Positions 9,026 through 19,337 of a DNA stretch of 20,597 bases are shown in pieces. Both the position numbers and the translations under genes were made by a program. Source of the stretch: Actinidia chinensis (Eukaryota; Streptophyta; Magnoliopsida; Ericales; Actinidiaceae); the NCBI GenBank assembly GCA_009663005.1, contig CM018895.1, positions 20,217,548 to 20,238,144 of the forward strand, given 5' to 3'. Positions within the stretch are counted from its first letter, which is position 1; each line of letters begins with the position of its first letter. The notes beneath the pieces were generated by a model. The model was not told the origin of the DNA. It searched no databases and saw nothing but the letters and a program-made list of their open reading frames with translations.

Positions 9026-9682
9026 TGGGTAAAATATACATTTTTTATGCAATAATCAACTAATATAAATAAATATATCAATAACAAGGTACAAAAATAT
9101 ATAATTAATAAAATATTTAAGAGGACTTTTTCGTCTTCATTAATATTTTAACTATTACTTATTGATATTCTTTATATTTAAAAGAAAAACGTAATCTTGC
9201 AATAATTGTATATTAGATAAAATGTGCATTATTTGTATGATCTTTTTTTTTTTATTTTTTATTACTATACACTCCTATTTTTTTATCTTTATTTTTAATT
9301 TAGTTTATGTTTTTCATTGAATTAATTTGGATAAACTATCCGATATATTTATTATAATAATTATGTTTCTTTTTTTTTCCTTCTCTTGACTTTCATTGAA
9401 GATTTTACTTTTTTTATCAAAAATCCATAAAAGACATTTCTTTTTAAAAAAAAAATGGTTTTAAAAAATAATATTATAAATCTTGTACAATTTTTATTTT
9501 TTTTAAACTTTTTTAAAAACCGGTCGTTCACTAAATCCGGCTGTTCACTATTTTTTCAAAAAAATCGGCCATTCATCCGGTTTCACATGTATTTTTGGTA
9601 AATTAATTAACTGTACTGATTCATGTCCGATTTTCGATTCAACCGGTTGAACTGACCGATTCATACGATTCTGATAACTATG
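8893..9682. mobile_element. Non-autonomous DNA transposon, 790 bp, hAT-like by 8-bp target duplication
   Basis: The left end CATAGTTATCAGAA (8893-8906) is the exact inverted complement of the right end (9669-9682). Both ends are flanked by the identical octamer ATTACATA (8885-8892 and 9683-9690), the footprint expected of an 8-bp target duplication. Subterminal 'ttcaaccgg' motifs recur near both ends, in both orientations. The interior is AT-rich with no coding frame for a transposase, so movement would have needed an enzyme from elsewhere. An 8-bp duplication is typical of hAT elements, but the terminal sequence is not diagnostic and another superfamily is possible. The insertion lies just right of copy B and is young enough to keep a perfect duplication. 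Confidence 0.85.
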
Positions 9683-9756
9683 ATTACATATTCCTTACCT
9701 CTTGAATCCCCTCATTTTATATTCAGACAGTCAACAGACCCTATCGTATTCCCCTA

Positions 9757-9990
9757 AATGCCAGCAAGAAGCCCATCATAATATATTATATGGACTAGGA
9801 TTCTCTACAGATCATATTTTCCCGTATTGGGGTGAAAGGTTAAATATTTTTCAATTATTTTAATAATTAAATCATTTATATGTAGACATCCTATAAACTT
9901 TAATCATGTAAAAAACACACGTTTGATAAAATTTCAATTAAAAGTTATATAATTTATATCATGATAAATTAGCCTCAAAATAGAAACCAA
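9757..9990. mobile_element. Third, partial copy of the intron MITE-like element
   Basis: Similarity to 7640-7880 is readable throughout: 'atgccagcaagaagcccatc' near the left end, 'aggattctctacagatcat' and 'aaatcatttatatgtagaca' against 'aaccgtttatatgtaaacct', and 'cctcaaaatagaa' at the right. The right arm is missing where the receptor-kinase pseudogene begins. This shows the element is dispersed rather than specific to the duplicated gene. Confidence 0.55.
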
Positions 9991-10014
9991 CCTATCTTCC
10001 CTTTCTAATGCTCA

Positions 10015-13000
10015 ACCAGGACGAAAATCCAAGCTGAGCTCTTCTCCCAAATTTGAAGCAAGCATAGGCAACCAATCCATCATACTCATGGTTCACTCCA
10101 TCAAACACTAATCTCTCCAAGTCAAGGCCCCTGTCATTGGAGGAGGAATAAATTGCAGCAATGCATGGCAAGTCATTGCAATAACCTCGCGTACACCGGC
10201 TTAAAAGTACGCCTCGAGCACTTAGATTTCTCTGCCTTTCCACACTTCTTCGCCCGATCTCAAGTGACCAACTCACCGGTACCATCCCCCCATCCGTATG
10301 ACTCCTTACAAAACTCCAATACTTGATCTCTCCACAAATTCTCTCTCGGCACAATACCACTTTCTGGTCTAATCTTTCCATGTTTTTGAGCTTGATTTCT
10401 CACGAACATGATAACCGGTGAGCTTGAAATTCCGCGTTGTTTCCAAATGTGCCACGGAATCAGCCAAAACCGGGCTAATAGTCTCCAGAGAATTCTCCTT
10501 CAAGATACGAACCTTAGTGGCTATATTCCTTCGAATTAGGTTTGGGGGGCAAAAAATTTGACCTCTCATTGCTTTTGATGGAAGTCATTTTTTCGGTCCA
10601 ATTCCTTCTTCTTTGGGCAATTTAGTGGAGTTAACGGCTTTACGGCTAGCTGCAAACCTCTTTCTGGGAAAATTCCTTGAGTCTTGTTCTTTAAGCAGTT
10701 AACCGTCTTCGCTTGTTTATAACCGATTTATCCGGATTCCGTCCCTCAAGAAATGGAAACTGTCGTCATTGGGAGTTCTTCATCTGGCAGGAGAACAACT
10801 TCACTGGCCAATTGCCTCAACAATGTGTCAAAGTGGAAAACTTGTGATTTTCAGTGCAGCTTATACCAATTTTACCGGTCCTATCCCAAGGAGCTAAGAA
10901 CTTGCTCAACTTATTCAGGGTCCGGTTTGAATATAACCAACTAGCATGGCATTTGGATCAAGAGTTCGTAGTTTATCCAGTCTTACTTACCTGGACTTGA
11001 GCTACAACCAGCTGTCAAGGTAAATACGCTTCAATGGGGGCAATGTCGTAATTTGACACTGCTAACACTTGCAGGAATATAATTGCAGGGGAATCCCAAA
11101 TGAATACTTCAGTTAACCAACTCCAAGTAGTCCTGACCTGTCCATTCTAATCACTTTATGGGAAAATACCCCACAAACTTGGAAAATTGTCGGAATTAGA
11201 CTCCTTAAGCTTGCAGAACAATATTTTTTCAGGTCAATGACCGTCAGGCATCGGACAACTATCCATTGGAAATTCTAGACCTGTCATTTAACAAGTTAAG
11301 TGGACCAATTCCAATCAGATTGGGTACTGTTTCAAGGCTACATTTTTGAGTTGGAGCAAGAATAAGCTTAAATGCTTCCATCCCAACCTGAGATTGGTTA
11401 TCTTGTAACTTTGCAAACCTTTACTTGATTTGAGTTACAATCACTTACTGGAGAGATACCACCACAATTGGGAAAACTTCCTAGCCTAGGAAAAATTGAA
11501 CCTCTCCCATAACAACTTTTTCAATACCGTACCCAGTTCTTTAGGTGACATGGTGAGCTTGGTGACCATTGACCTGTCCTACAATGATCTGGAGGGTCCT
11601 CTTCCTAATACCGACGCCTTTCGTTCGTTTTCCTCCACAATCATTCGCGAATAACAAAGATTTATGTGGTAAATCCAAGGATTGAGGGCATGTAACACAT
11701 CATCTCCGAAAGTAACAAGCAAAAGAAAGAGAATTCCTCTCCTGATAATTATTATCATAACTTATCGTTTCCCTTCTTGTTTTTCGTCTCCTTTGTGGTT
11801 GTTTTCTTGCACTTGTCACCGAGATGCGAAATGAATGCTCTGGAATTTGGGTCCAGGAAAGGAAAAAAATCTCTTTTCATTTGGAATTTTAATGGGAGAA
11901 TGATTTACGAAGACATAATCTATGCCACAAAGATTTAAGGATGAATATTGCAATTGGGGTGGGAGGGTCAGCGAGAGTTTATAAGGCTATGTTACCGAGT
12001 GGACAGGTCGTGGCAGTGAAGCTAACTCTAGAACTGAAAGCATGGAGTATGGACAGAACTTTCGAAAATGAGATAAGAACTTTGACAGAAACAGGCACGA
12101 ACATTGTGAAACTTATGCCTTTTGTTCTCATGAAAGGCAACATTTTTTGGTTAGCGAGTTCATGGAACAAAGGGAGCTTGGCAAGTGTTCTAATTGTCGA
12201 TAAAGAAGCACGGAGTTAGATTGGTTGAAGAGGGTGGAATATTATTCAAGGTGTTGGCTAAATGCATTGTATTACCTGCATCTAGTTGCACGCAGTTTTT
12301 TTTTTTTTTTTCTCCAATAATTTCACCGCACATATCGAGCAGAATGTTTTGTTGAACTCAGAATTGGAGGCCTCCCATGTCTCAGATTTTGGCACTGCTA
12401 GTTTTTTGAAGCGTGAAGCCTCAATTTGGCTGCAGTTGCGGCACATATGATACATCGCGCAGGTGGACATTTTATTAGATTTATATGTTTTTAGTTTCAT
12501 TTAATTTATCGAAACGAGAAAAATATCCTTTTAATTTTAATAGAATTTGTGGACAATAGACAGCTCAAAAGAGTTTTCACGAATAATTTTTAAAACTAGT
12601 TTGTCAAAGAATGTAGTGCTATGGATAATTAGTTAATAGAGTTACACATTGTTGTCTATGAGTCTCGGGGCTTTATTTCAAGCTTAATTTGAAATTTTAA
12701 TGAGTTTAAAAACTTGTTCAACCTAGTTGGGATATTAGTCAATTCAATTTGGAAACAATCTCCTAATAAGTCAATTTGAGTAAATCACAGGTTATAGGTT
12801 GGGTTGTTTTAATTTTATCTAGGATAGCTTGTAGACTAAGCTGAGAAGAGCTACGAGAAAACTGACTATTCCAACATATATTCAGCATTGGTTGTTTAGG
12901 TAATAGGTGATTGCAATTGGATTTTAATTAACGAGCTAAACACAAATGAACTTGACTATTTTGTTCATTTTACACCCAATGCTTGCACCTTCTTTGAAGA

Positions 13001-13398
13001 TCCATTTCGTCAGTGCAGAATTGGCAATTTGAATTTTAGCCTCGAGTTAATGTTTTTTCCTTATTTTTTTCATTCCTTTTGCTCTCAGATTGTCGTATAC
13101 AATTGCGGTGACAGAAAAAATTCGATGTGTAGCTTTGGGGTCATTGACACTTGAGTTTTGAAGGAATGGGCCTCATCCAGGGGAGCCTTATTTCCACCCC
13201 TAACTCTTAGTGGATCAATGCATTCAACTTGAAGATGTGTTTAGATCCTCGCCTCTCTCCTCCTACCAAAAAGATTGGCACATGAACTCACCCCCATTGT
13301 CAATCTTGCAATATGGTGCTTGCGTGCTGATCCACGTTCTAGGCCTTCCAAGAGCTGCCTTAAACTCAAGGCTTGAAATCAAGGCTGGTTATGACTAG
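10015..13398 (+). pseudogene. LRR receptor-like kinase pseudogene
   Basis: Piecewise translation of the plus strand recovers a complete but shattered LRR receptor kinase resembling the MIK2 / At1g35710 kind. In order: an N-terminal cap (10020-10180, with pieces like CSNAW); many leucine-rich repeats (10200-11600, e.g. ILDLSFNKLSGPIP, NNFTGQLP, TIDLSYNDLEGPLP); a basic then hydrophobic membrane region (11700-11815); the kinase glycine loop GVGGSARVYKA (from 11956); VAVK lysine (12019-12021); a damaged HRD area (12325-12335, one base lost); DFG (12385-12393); a GTYGYIAP-like activation loop (12440-12462); and, after an intron, YTIAVTEK, SFGV and the C-lobe up to about 13398. Frameshifts and stops occur in most repeats. 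A 16-base T run (12296-12311) interrupts the catalytic loop region. The intact kind spans the plasma membrane and senses external ligands; this copy cannot. The minus-strand frames at 9992-10569 are antisense shadows. Confidence 0.92.
12463..13088 (+). other. Retained intron of the receptor-kinase pseudogene
   Basis: Kinase similarity breaks at ...TACATCGCGCAG before GT at 12463 and resumes after CTCTCAG at 13088 with ATTGTCGTATACAATTGCGG, corresponding to the APE/ELAYT junction of related kinases. The 626-base interval is AT-rich and non-coding. The break exactly at AG|GT and AG| indicates an intron rather than a random insertion, so the locus descended by genomic duplication rather than from mRNA. 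Confidence 0.7.
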
Positions 13399-14371
13399 AG
13401 AAATATAGCGTGTATGAGAATGTAACTATGTATGTATTTGAATATCTAAGAATCACAGCACCAAAAGAAAAATGTGTAACTATGCTATTAATGGGATGTT
13501 GGTGTTATTCAATCCTTTGATTGTGTGATTTTATTCAATCTCCACCTATAAATAGATATGTATTTTATATATTAGACATATGATGTAATAAAATGTGATT
13601 ATCAACGAGAAAAAGAGTCCTTATGGAATTTGTGCTCATAGGTAAATGTTGAAATAAAGGTTTATTTGAGTTTTTATGATGATTACAAATGTTAATAATA
13701 AGTCAAGTCTAAAACCATGGTTGAAAATCACATTAAATAACTTAGATATACAAGGACCAAATCAGTTAGTTCATTTCCACAAAGACAAACAACAGTGGTC
13801 TAAAACAATCTTACATGTGAGAAAAGAAAGATGTTGAGCTCTTTACAAGTCACATTCAACGTCATTGTGCATACAAAAGAGGTAGAAAAGATAAACCAAC
13901 TCTCAAACTCAAAATGGATAGTTAACGGACTTAACTGATAAAATGACATAATACAAACTGCTATTGTCACAAGTTCGATCGACCGAACTTCATCAAGTCA
14001 TCTCTTAATAGATATGATCATTGAAAGCATAGTTTAAATACGACTGAAGTTCACATTTGGTCGACCGAAGTTGAAAGATGCACAACCGAAGTTGAAATAG
14101 TGAACAAGGATTCTCATTGGAATAACAGTTAAGACACGACCGAAGTTTACATTTGGTCGATCGAAGTGTCGACCAAAGTATGTAAATCCAAAATAGAGCA
14201 ACATAAGTGATCTCTGGAATTGAAGAACAGTGTCGACTGAATTTCAAGTTCGGTCGAGCGAAAGTGGAAAAGCCCTCGATCGAAGTTTTAAATTCCTCAG
14301 CAAACAAAGTATGCAAGCCATTGGAATTTCTCTCATCTCCTTTACATTACTTATATACTTGCTATTACTAG
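13399..14371. other. Non-coding DNA between the kinase relic and the copia relic
   Basis: A TATAAATAG motif at about 13546-13554 and a possible retroelement start 'tgttgaaataaagg' near 13647 are visible, but no matching 3' repeat was found. The second half (13971-14290) is rich in TCGACCGAA-type motifs (separate entry). It could be an LTR or untranslated part of the copia-type element that follows. The minus-strand frame at 14005-14316 only reflects these motifs. Confidence 0.45.
13971..14290. repeat. Cluster of TCGACCGAA-type palindromic motifs
   Basis: A near-palindrome AAGTTCGATCGACCGAACTT lies at 13971-13990 (18 of 20 positions symmetric). Variants of 'ggtcgaccgaagtt' or 'gatcgaag' recur about ten times to 14290, both in direct and inverted orientation. 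Related motifs reappear at 18845-18875 and 19093-19140, on the other side of the copia relic, consistent with non-coding or LTR portions of the same family flanking the coding region. Confidence 0.55.
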
Positions 14372-15041
14372 GAATGCACTGTTTGTATAAGTTTTAAATA
14401 AGAAATTTTAATTGGCTATTAATCCTAAGCAAACCCACTTCACCACCTCATAATGTATTTTGAGTTTTTAATAAACGAACTTTGATATTTGAAGAATTCA
14501 TTCATATAGTATTTGATGAATTTAATGATCTATTCTTCAAAATTGCTTCAAGGAATGCAGGAATCGAAGAAAGCATGGAAAATTAAAATTACTCAAGAAA
14601 ATTAAGAGATTTAAGTAGAAGCCAGTGAGGACATACAACTAGAAGTTGTCCTACCTCAGCTAGAAAATCAAAAACAAGATGGTGAAAGTTTAAATCTTCC
14701 AAAAGAATAGAGATTCGTTCACAACCATCCAACAACTCTCATTATTGGCAATCCATCAAGAGAGATAACTACTAAAAACTCTATAAGAAATATTTATAAA
14801 AATCTTGCATTCTTATCACTAATAGAACCTAAAATTTTTCATAAAGCCGAATTTGATGAATATTGGCTTTTACCAATGCAAGAAGAACTTAATTAATTTA
14901 AAATAAATAAACTTTGGATACTAGTACCTGGACCAATCAATCACCCCATAATAGGTACTAAATGAGAGTTTAGAAACAAACTAGATGAATCTGGGATCAT
15001 TGTTAGAAATAAAGTTAGACTCATAGTGTAAGGTTCCAATT
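14372..15041 (+). pseudogene. Ty1/copia pol relic, integrase end and start of reverse transcriptase
   Basis: Translated pieces match copia pol in order: a degraded integrase end (GYS/SKA-type region near 14412-14460), FNKRTLIFEE and HIVFDEFND (about 14465-14540), a linker, FVHNHPTTLIIGNPSREITT (14715-14775), NLAFLSLIEPK, FDEYWLLPMQEELN (14850-14895), LWILVPGPINHPIIGTK and FRNKLDESGIIVRNKVRLIV (to 15030). The last segments are the conserved start of copia reverse transcriptase. Stops and small deletions are present throughout. Gag, protease and most of integrase are absent. The wording is closest to SIRE/Maximus-type elements, judged from memory. The coding region is interrupted at about 15041 and resumes near 17231. 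Confidence 0.9.
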
Positions 15042-15100
15042 TGTTTTTTAAATACATGACGTAATTAGGGCACACATGTGATGTCATCACACTACAAGTA

Positions 15101-15101
15101 T

Positions 15102-15139
<38 letters not shown>

Positions 15140-15140
15140 T
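15101..15140. repeat. (AC)n-(AT)n microsatellite
   Basis: About twelve AC units run into about seven AT units. It lies within the nested insertion. The minus-strand frame at 14941-15123 encoding Cys-Val repeats is produced by this repeat and is not a gene. Confidence 0.95.
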
Positions 15141-16408
15141 TATTTATATATGTGTCTTTATATAAGTATATTTATATTAGAAGATAAAGTTGAATTGTTT
15201 TATTTGGGCTTGTAAGTGGAGCGTGAGGAGCGTGTAAATGGCTTAACCACAGATGGATTTTGATTTTGATTTATTGATGGGATAAACTAAGCCCAAGGGC
15301 CTAAGGAGGGCATTTGTGTTATTTCATTTTCGTGACCTAACGTAAATAATCTTCCCAATATTTGTGTTTAGATTGTTTATTTTTTTCTCTTCTTCTTCCT
15401 CTTCTTTCTTTCCTTCTCTCTTTCTAGAGTTGTGAGCATTTGAGCTTAGAATCTAGGTTATGAGGTGTGATTTGAGTGGTGATCATTTGGAGAAACATCT
15501 ACTACTTCGACGGAGCTTTATTTTGACACTAGAAGATTTGAGATTGGAGGAATTCAGAATTTGGCATCACTATTAATTGTAGATCTTTTTTGTTGCTTGG
15601 ATTTGAGGTAAAAGGTTTTTTTTTTGTGGGGGTTTTAATCTTAGATTTATTGTTATAGGCTTGAATAAAGTCCTATTGCTGATTTTGAGTATTGAACTTG
15701 AAATGAAAACTGGTTTGTTATGGAAATTGTAGGTTTATTGTTGGAATTTTTCATTGGATTATTATAAATGGCTTATATAAGCCTATATTTTATAAGATTT
15801 TTATTTTTAGTGTTTAAACTATAAATGAAAGATTTGGTTATATAAAAAAAGTTGGATTCCGTAGATCAAGTGTCGACACGTGTTGTTTTCAAGTGTCAAC
15901 ACCTGACGAAGAAGAAAGAAAATTTGACTATTGGTCCCAGGTATCGACATTTGAAACTAGTGTCGATACTTTTGAATAGTAAACTTAAAATTTTGACTTC
16001 AACCTAAGGGTTGTCGACACTTTTGAATAGTAATAAACAATTGGAGTTTTTCCTAGTTTTACCTTGAGTATGATGATATTTTGTATAATATATTGTTGCA
16101 TTGAAATTTTTGATAATACATGTGCGTTGCGGGATTTGAATAATGTGATTTGGGGGGGGGGGTACTTAAAATTGGTGACATTTTATATGATTGAGTATGA
16201 TAATTGTTTCAGAACAAAATATGAGAATGATTTCAATAATAACTTATTATTATTGACGATTTTAAATGCTTGTAGAGTATGTTGTTGCATTTAAAGTTTG
16301 ATATATAACATGAACGTATGATTGAACTTGTGAAAAATATAAAACTTATAGGTGCATGGAGATTTAAAAATAGTTTGGGAATGATACGTTAGGATGTATC
16401 AAAAATTA

Positions 16409-16605
16409 GATGACAACGATACAGAGGAAATGTCATAGCTCACGATGAAAGCCCAGGAAGTTGACAAAATAAAAGTTCTAGATCGCAACGATACAGAGGG
16501 AATGTCATAGTGAAAGCCCGAACAGTTGATAAAATAAAAGTCCTAGATGTCAACAATACGGAGGGAATGTCATAACCCACGATGAAAGCCCGCGAAGTTA
16601 ACGAA
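16409..16605. repeat. Three tandem copies of a ~65-72-bp unit
   Basis: Units start at 16409, 16481 and 16546. Each contains a 'caacgatacagagggaatgt'-like block, then 'catag', then 'gatgaaagccc' and 'gaagttgacaaaataaaagt'. The middle unit lacks about six bases. The repeats are confined to the nested insertion and may be an LTR-internal repeat. Confidence 0.85.
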
Positions 16606-17230
16606 TGTTATCTCATGTACTTAGTGCATAATGAGGTTGGTTATATATTAACCTAAGAATTGAATTGAATTTTTGAGAAGACTCGGGAACACGGGAAAAA
16701 TGTTGGATGTGAAAAATCATGGATTTGAATCAAAAGTATATTTTGATATGAATGAAAATATATTTTGTTGCTCATATTTTCATTGTAGAGCTATATATCA
16801 CAGTTTTTGGGCTTGAGACATAAGTACCTACTAATTGTTAAATCCCTTTTCAAGCAGTGGTTAACTCACCTTACTATACAATAAATTTTAGATACCGAGG
16901 GTTATCTTGAGTCGTAAAGCATTTGGATTGTTCGTATATTGTTATTTTATTTGTGCATATATAACATGTATTTTTGGGAATTGTAATTATTCTTATTGGC
17001 CCGAGTGTGGCATTGTCCATTAAAATATCACTTCTCGTTTGTAGTTGATAGTTTATGGAGAGCTGGTCCTACGTGTTAGGGATAGAGGTCCCATACTCTG
17101 ATGTGTAAAACTAGTGTATTGCCAGACTGTTTCTTTAGGTTTGACTTTTCATACATATTGAGTTAATTTGCTTATGTGGTCGATCTAGGCTGTGACCGGC
17201 GGCATACCTATAGCACGAGGGGTATCGTCA

Positions 17231-18530
17231 CAAGGAATGAATATATTTGATAATTCATTTCACGATCCTCCCCGATCGCTAAATAAATTACGGATAATAT
17301 TGAATGGCTACTAGATTGCATCTGCTGCTATATGAACTTCATAACGTATAACCTGTAAATTGGTCTATAAATATGTCTGTGTGGTTTTGGGGAATGTATC
17401 CATTACCTTGCGGAAGGTGTATCTGTTTGCACCAACTTCCAGGCTTTTTGACGAATCAGGAATTTCCGAACCACGTATATAGCTTTTTAAAGCCTCTATG
17501 AATTAAAGAAAACTCCAAGGCTTGGTGTGAAAGACTAAGTGAGTTTTTTAATGAAATGATTTTATTCAAGAAAAAACAAAGTAAAGCCTTATTCTTACAA
17601 ATTAAAAATAAAGGACATACTTATTGGGCAAATAATGTAGATGACATTATATTTGGTGCTACTATGATATTATGTGCAAGATTTTACATAGTGTGCGCGA
17701 GTTCAACTTCTTTCCTTAACTACAAAATCAAGCATCAAGTGGATAAATTATACAAACCAACCAAAATATAATAAATGATTGATCAAATGTTTCAACCATC
17801 AGCATATGAGAGCATTAGCTACCCCCGATTAGCACATCTATAACTGACAAGACACAACGCTAAAAACTGAGATGAAAAACTCTATTGAGGTATCATTGGA
17901 TCTCTACTTATTTAACTGAAGTAGACCCGATATCCATGCTTAGTGTAATGCATATGTGCTAGATTTCAATCATGGCCCTAAAGGAATCACATCTATTGGC
18001 CATCAATCTATTTAAATATGTTATAGATATGCAAAAGCTAGTATATTTTATCTAAGAGGATTTGCCTTTGATTTGAAGGATAATCAGGACAGACTATGGC
18101 GGTATGCAAAAGTAGAACAAAAAAGCACAAATGGGACTTTTTAATTTCTAGGACAATCCCTAATTTCTTATATTAGCAAGAAACAAAATTCCATCAAACT
18201 ATTAACCGCCATGCTGATAGTGGCCGCCAAAAGTTGTTGTGCTCAATTCTTGTAGATAAAAACAAATAAATGGGGGAATATAATTTATATTTTGATTATA
18301 TTTCAATCAATTGTGATGATACAAGTGCTATAATGTTGTCTAAGAATCCCATATAACATTCTAGAACAAAGCACAATGAGATTCGATATCATTTTCTAAG
18401 AGATCACATCCAAAAAAGGAATATTGAACTTATATATATGCACACCGATAAGCAATAGGCAGATATTTTTATAAAATCACTTGATAAGAAAGATTTTATT
18501 TCATGAGACGTGAACTTAATATGTCTCAAC
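17231..18530 (+). pseudogene. Ty1/copia pol relic, rest of reverse transcriptase and RNase H
   Basis: This continues the 14372-15041 relic. Recognisable pieces in order: a GMNIFDNSF region (EGINFDETF in related elements), a LLL...YMNF segment (17305-17345), KLVYKYVCVVLGN (VKSAFLNG equivalent, 17355-17395), PGFLTNQEFPNHVY (17440-17485), KENSKAWCERLSEFF (17505-17550), VDDIIFGAT (17637-17663, catalytic Asp pair present), EKLY-GIIGSLL (17872-17910), ICARFQSWP-KESHL (17950-17995), then RNase H pieces KVEQKSTNGTF-FLGQSLISYISKKQNSIKLLTA (split by a stop, 18110-18210), AAKSCCAQFL, RFDI, and a C-terminal end near 18510. It is full of stops and frameshifts. Plus-strand orientation matches the upstream half, which confirms a single interrupted element. 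Confidence 0.9.
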
Positions 18531-19337
18531 CAATGTGAATATATTTTGATTTCTTAATTAAATTCATAATACTTGAGTTAGTAGGAATTGAGAAAGAATA
18601 GTTTAAATCAAAATTTATTCTATATGAATAAATGTTATATTTGATCTAATATAAGTTTATTGATCGACAAAAATGTGCATAGAAGTCTCAAATTTTGAGA
18701 TACATGAAATTGATTCATAGAATTATATTTTATAGTTGTTTTATGTAAGTGTGACTTGTGTGAAGAAAAAAAATGAGCAGTAAGATCAAACTTAAGTCAA
18801 AATTCCTTACTGTCAAATTTTGCAGATATAGTAGGAACTTCATTTGATCGAACTTGAAGTTTGGTTGATCGAAGTTGCTAAATTAAAAGGTCATGTATAC
18901 ATTAAAAAGAACATTAATTGAGTCCTAGAAACCCTATTTCTCTTAAATACTAATATCTTATAAACACTTATCTATTACTCTCTCTCTTTACCTCACTAAA
19001 GAAAACACAACCCATACAATTCTCTCAAAATGTTTCATCAAATTAGTGTTCTTCAACTTCCAATTTTCCTGATTCACTCAACCTCTTGGAAGTTCGATCG
19101 ACAAATCGCAAAAATATTGTTGACCGAATTCACAACTTTGATCTACTGAAGTAGCAGAAACTACGGGATAAGAGGGAGGGATAGAGTTTCAAATGTTTTC
19201 AAGCTTCAATTTCTTACCCTTTTTAGCTTCTATCAGATTCCTCGAGGACATCTATCTCTTTTATCTCATTATAAATAAACCCTATACCTATTCCTTATCA
19301 TCATATCAAAATCTCTCAAACCCTAGATCAAAAGTCT
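18531..19337. other. Non-coding retroelement-like region with TATA box and leader
   Basis: Downstream of RNase H the sequence is AT-rich. TCGATCGA/CGAAGTT motifs occur at 18845-18875 and 19093-19140. A pyrimidine-rich stretch with 'ctctctctctttacctcac' lies near 18977-18995. TATAAATAAACCC at 19269-19281 followed by 'tctctcaaaccctagatcaa' resembles a promoter and leader just ahead of the transposon-protein relic. The 19193-19399 frame has no recognisable domain. It may be a 3' LTR or the start of a second element. Confidence 0.45.

Larger units (their letters stand above)
15042..17230. mobile_element. ~2.2-kb non-coding insertion splitting the copia reverse transcriptase (possible solo LTR)
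   Basis: Copia similarity stops at a VQGSN-like peptide (about 15040) and continues at Q-GMNIFDNSF (17231 onward), which in intact elements are adjacent. Everything between is therefore inserted. It begins TGTTTTTTAAAT and ends GGGTATCGTCA, so TG...CA ends are possible, but flanks caatt/caagg make a poor 5-bp duplication and the exact edges are uncertain. It has no transposase or pol coding. Contents include an AC/AT microsatellite, a pyrimidine tract (15383-15425), GTCGACAC motifs (15871-16020), a nine-or-more G run (near 16152) and a ~70-bp tandem repeat (16409-16605). This non-coding make-up and length suit a large solo LTR, perhaps of a Ty3/gypsy Tekay-like family. Confidence 0.7.

Noticed and set aside
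9992..10381. 129-codon minus-strand open frame
   Set aside because: It is antisense to the LRR-kinase pseudogene, whose plus-strand pieces (cap and first repeats) explain this DNA. The translated minus peptide has no recognisable domain.
12463..13088. Separate transposon inserted in the kinase
   Set aside because: The interval begins with GT and ends with AG exactly at the homology breaks and has no terminal repeats, so an intron is the simpler reading.
14941..15123. Minus-strand frame starting with Cys-Val repeats
   Set aside because: It is produced by the AC microsatellite and overlaps copia pol on the other strand.
16064..16294. 76-codon plus-strand frame
   Set aside because: It lies within the non-coding nested insertion, crosses a G run, and shows no recognisable domain.
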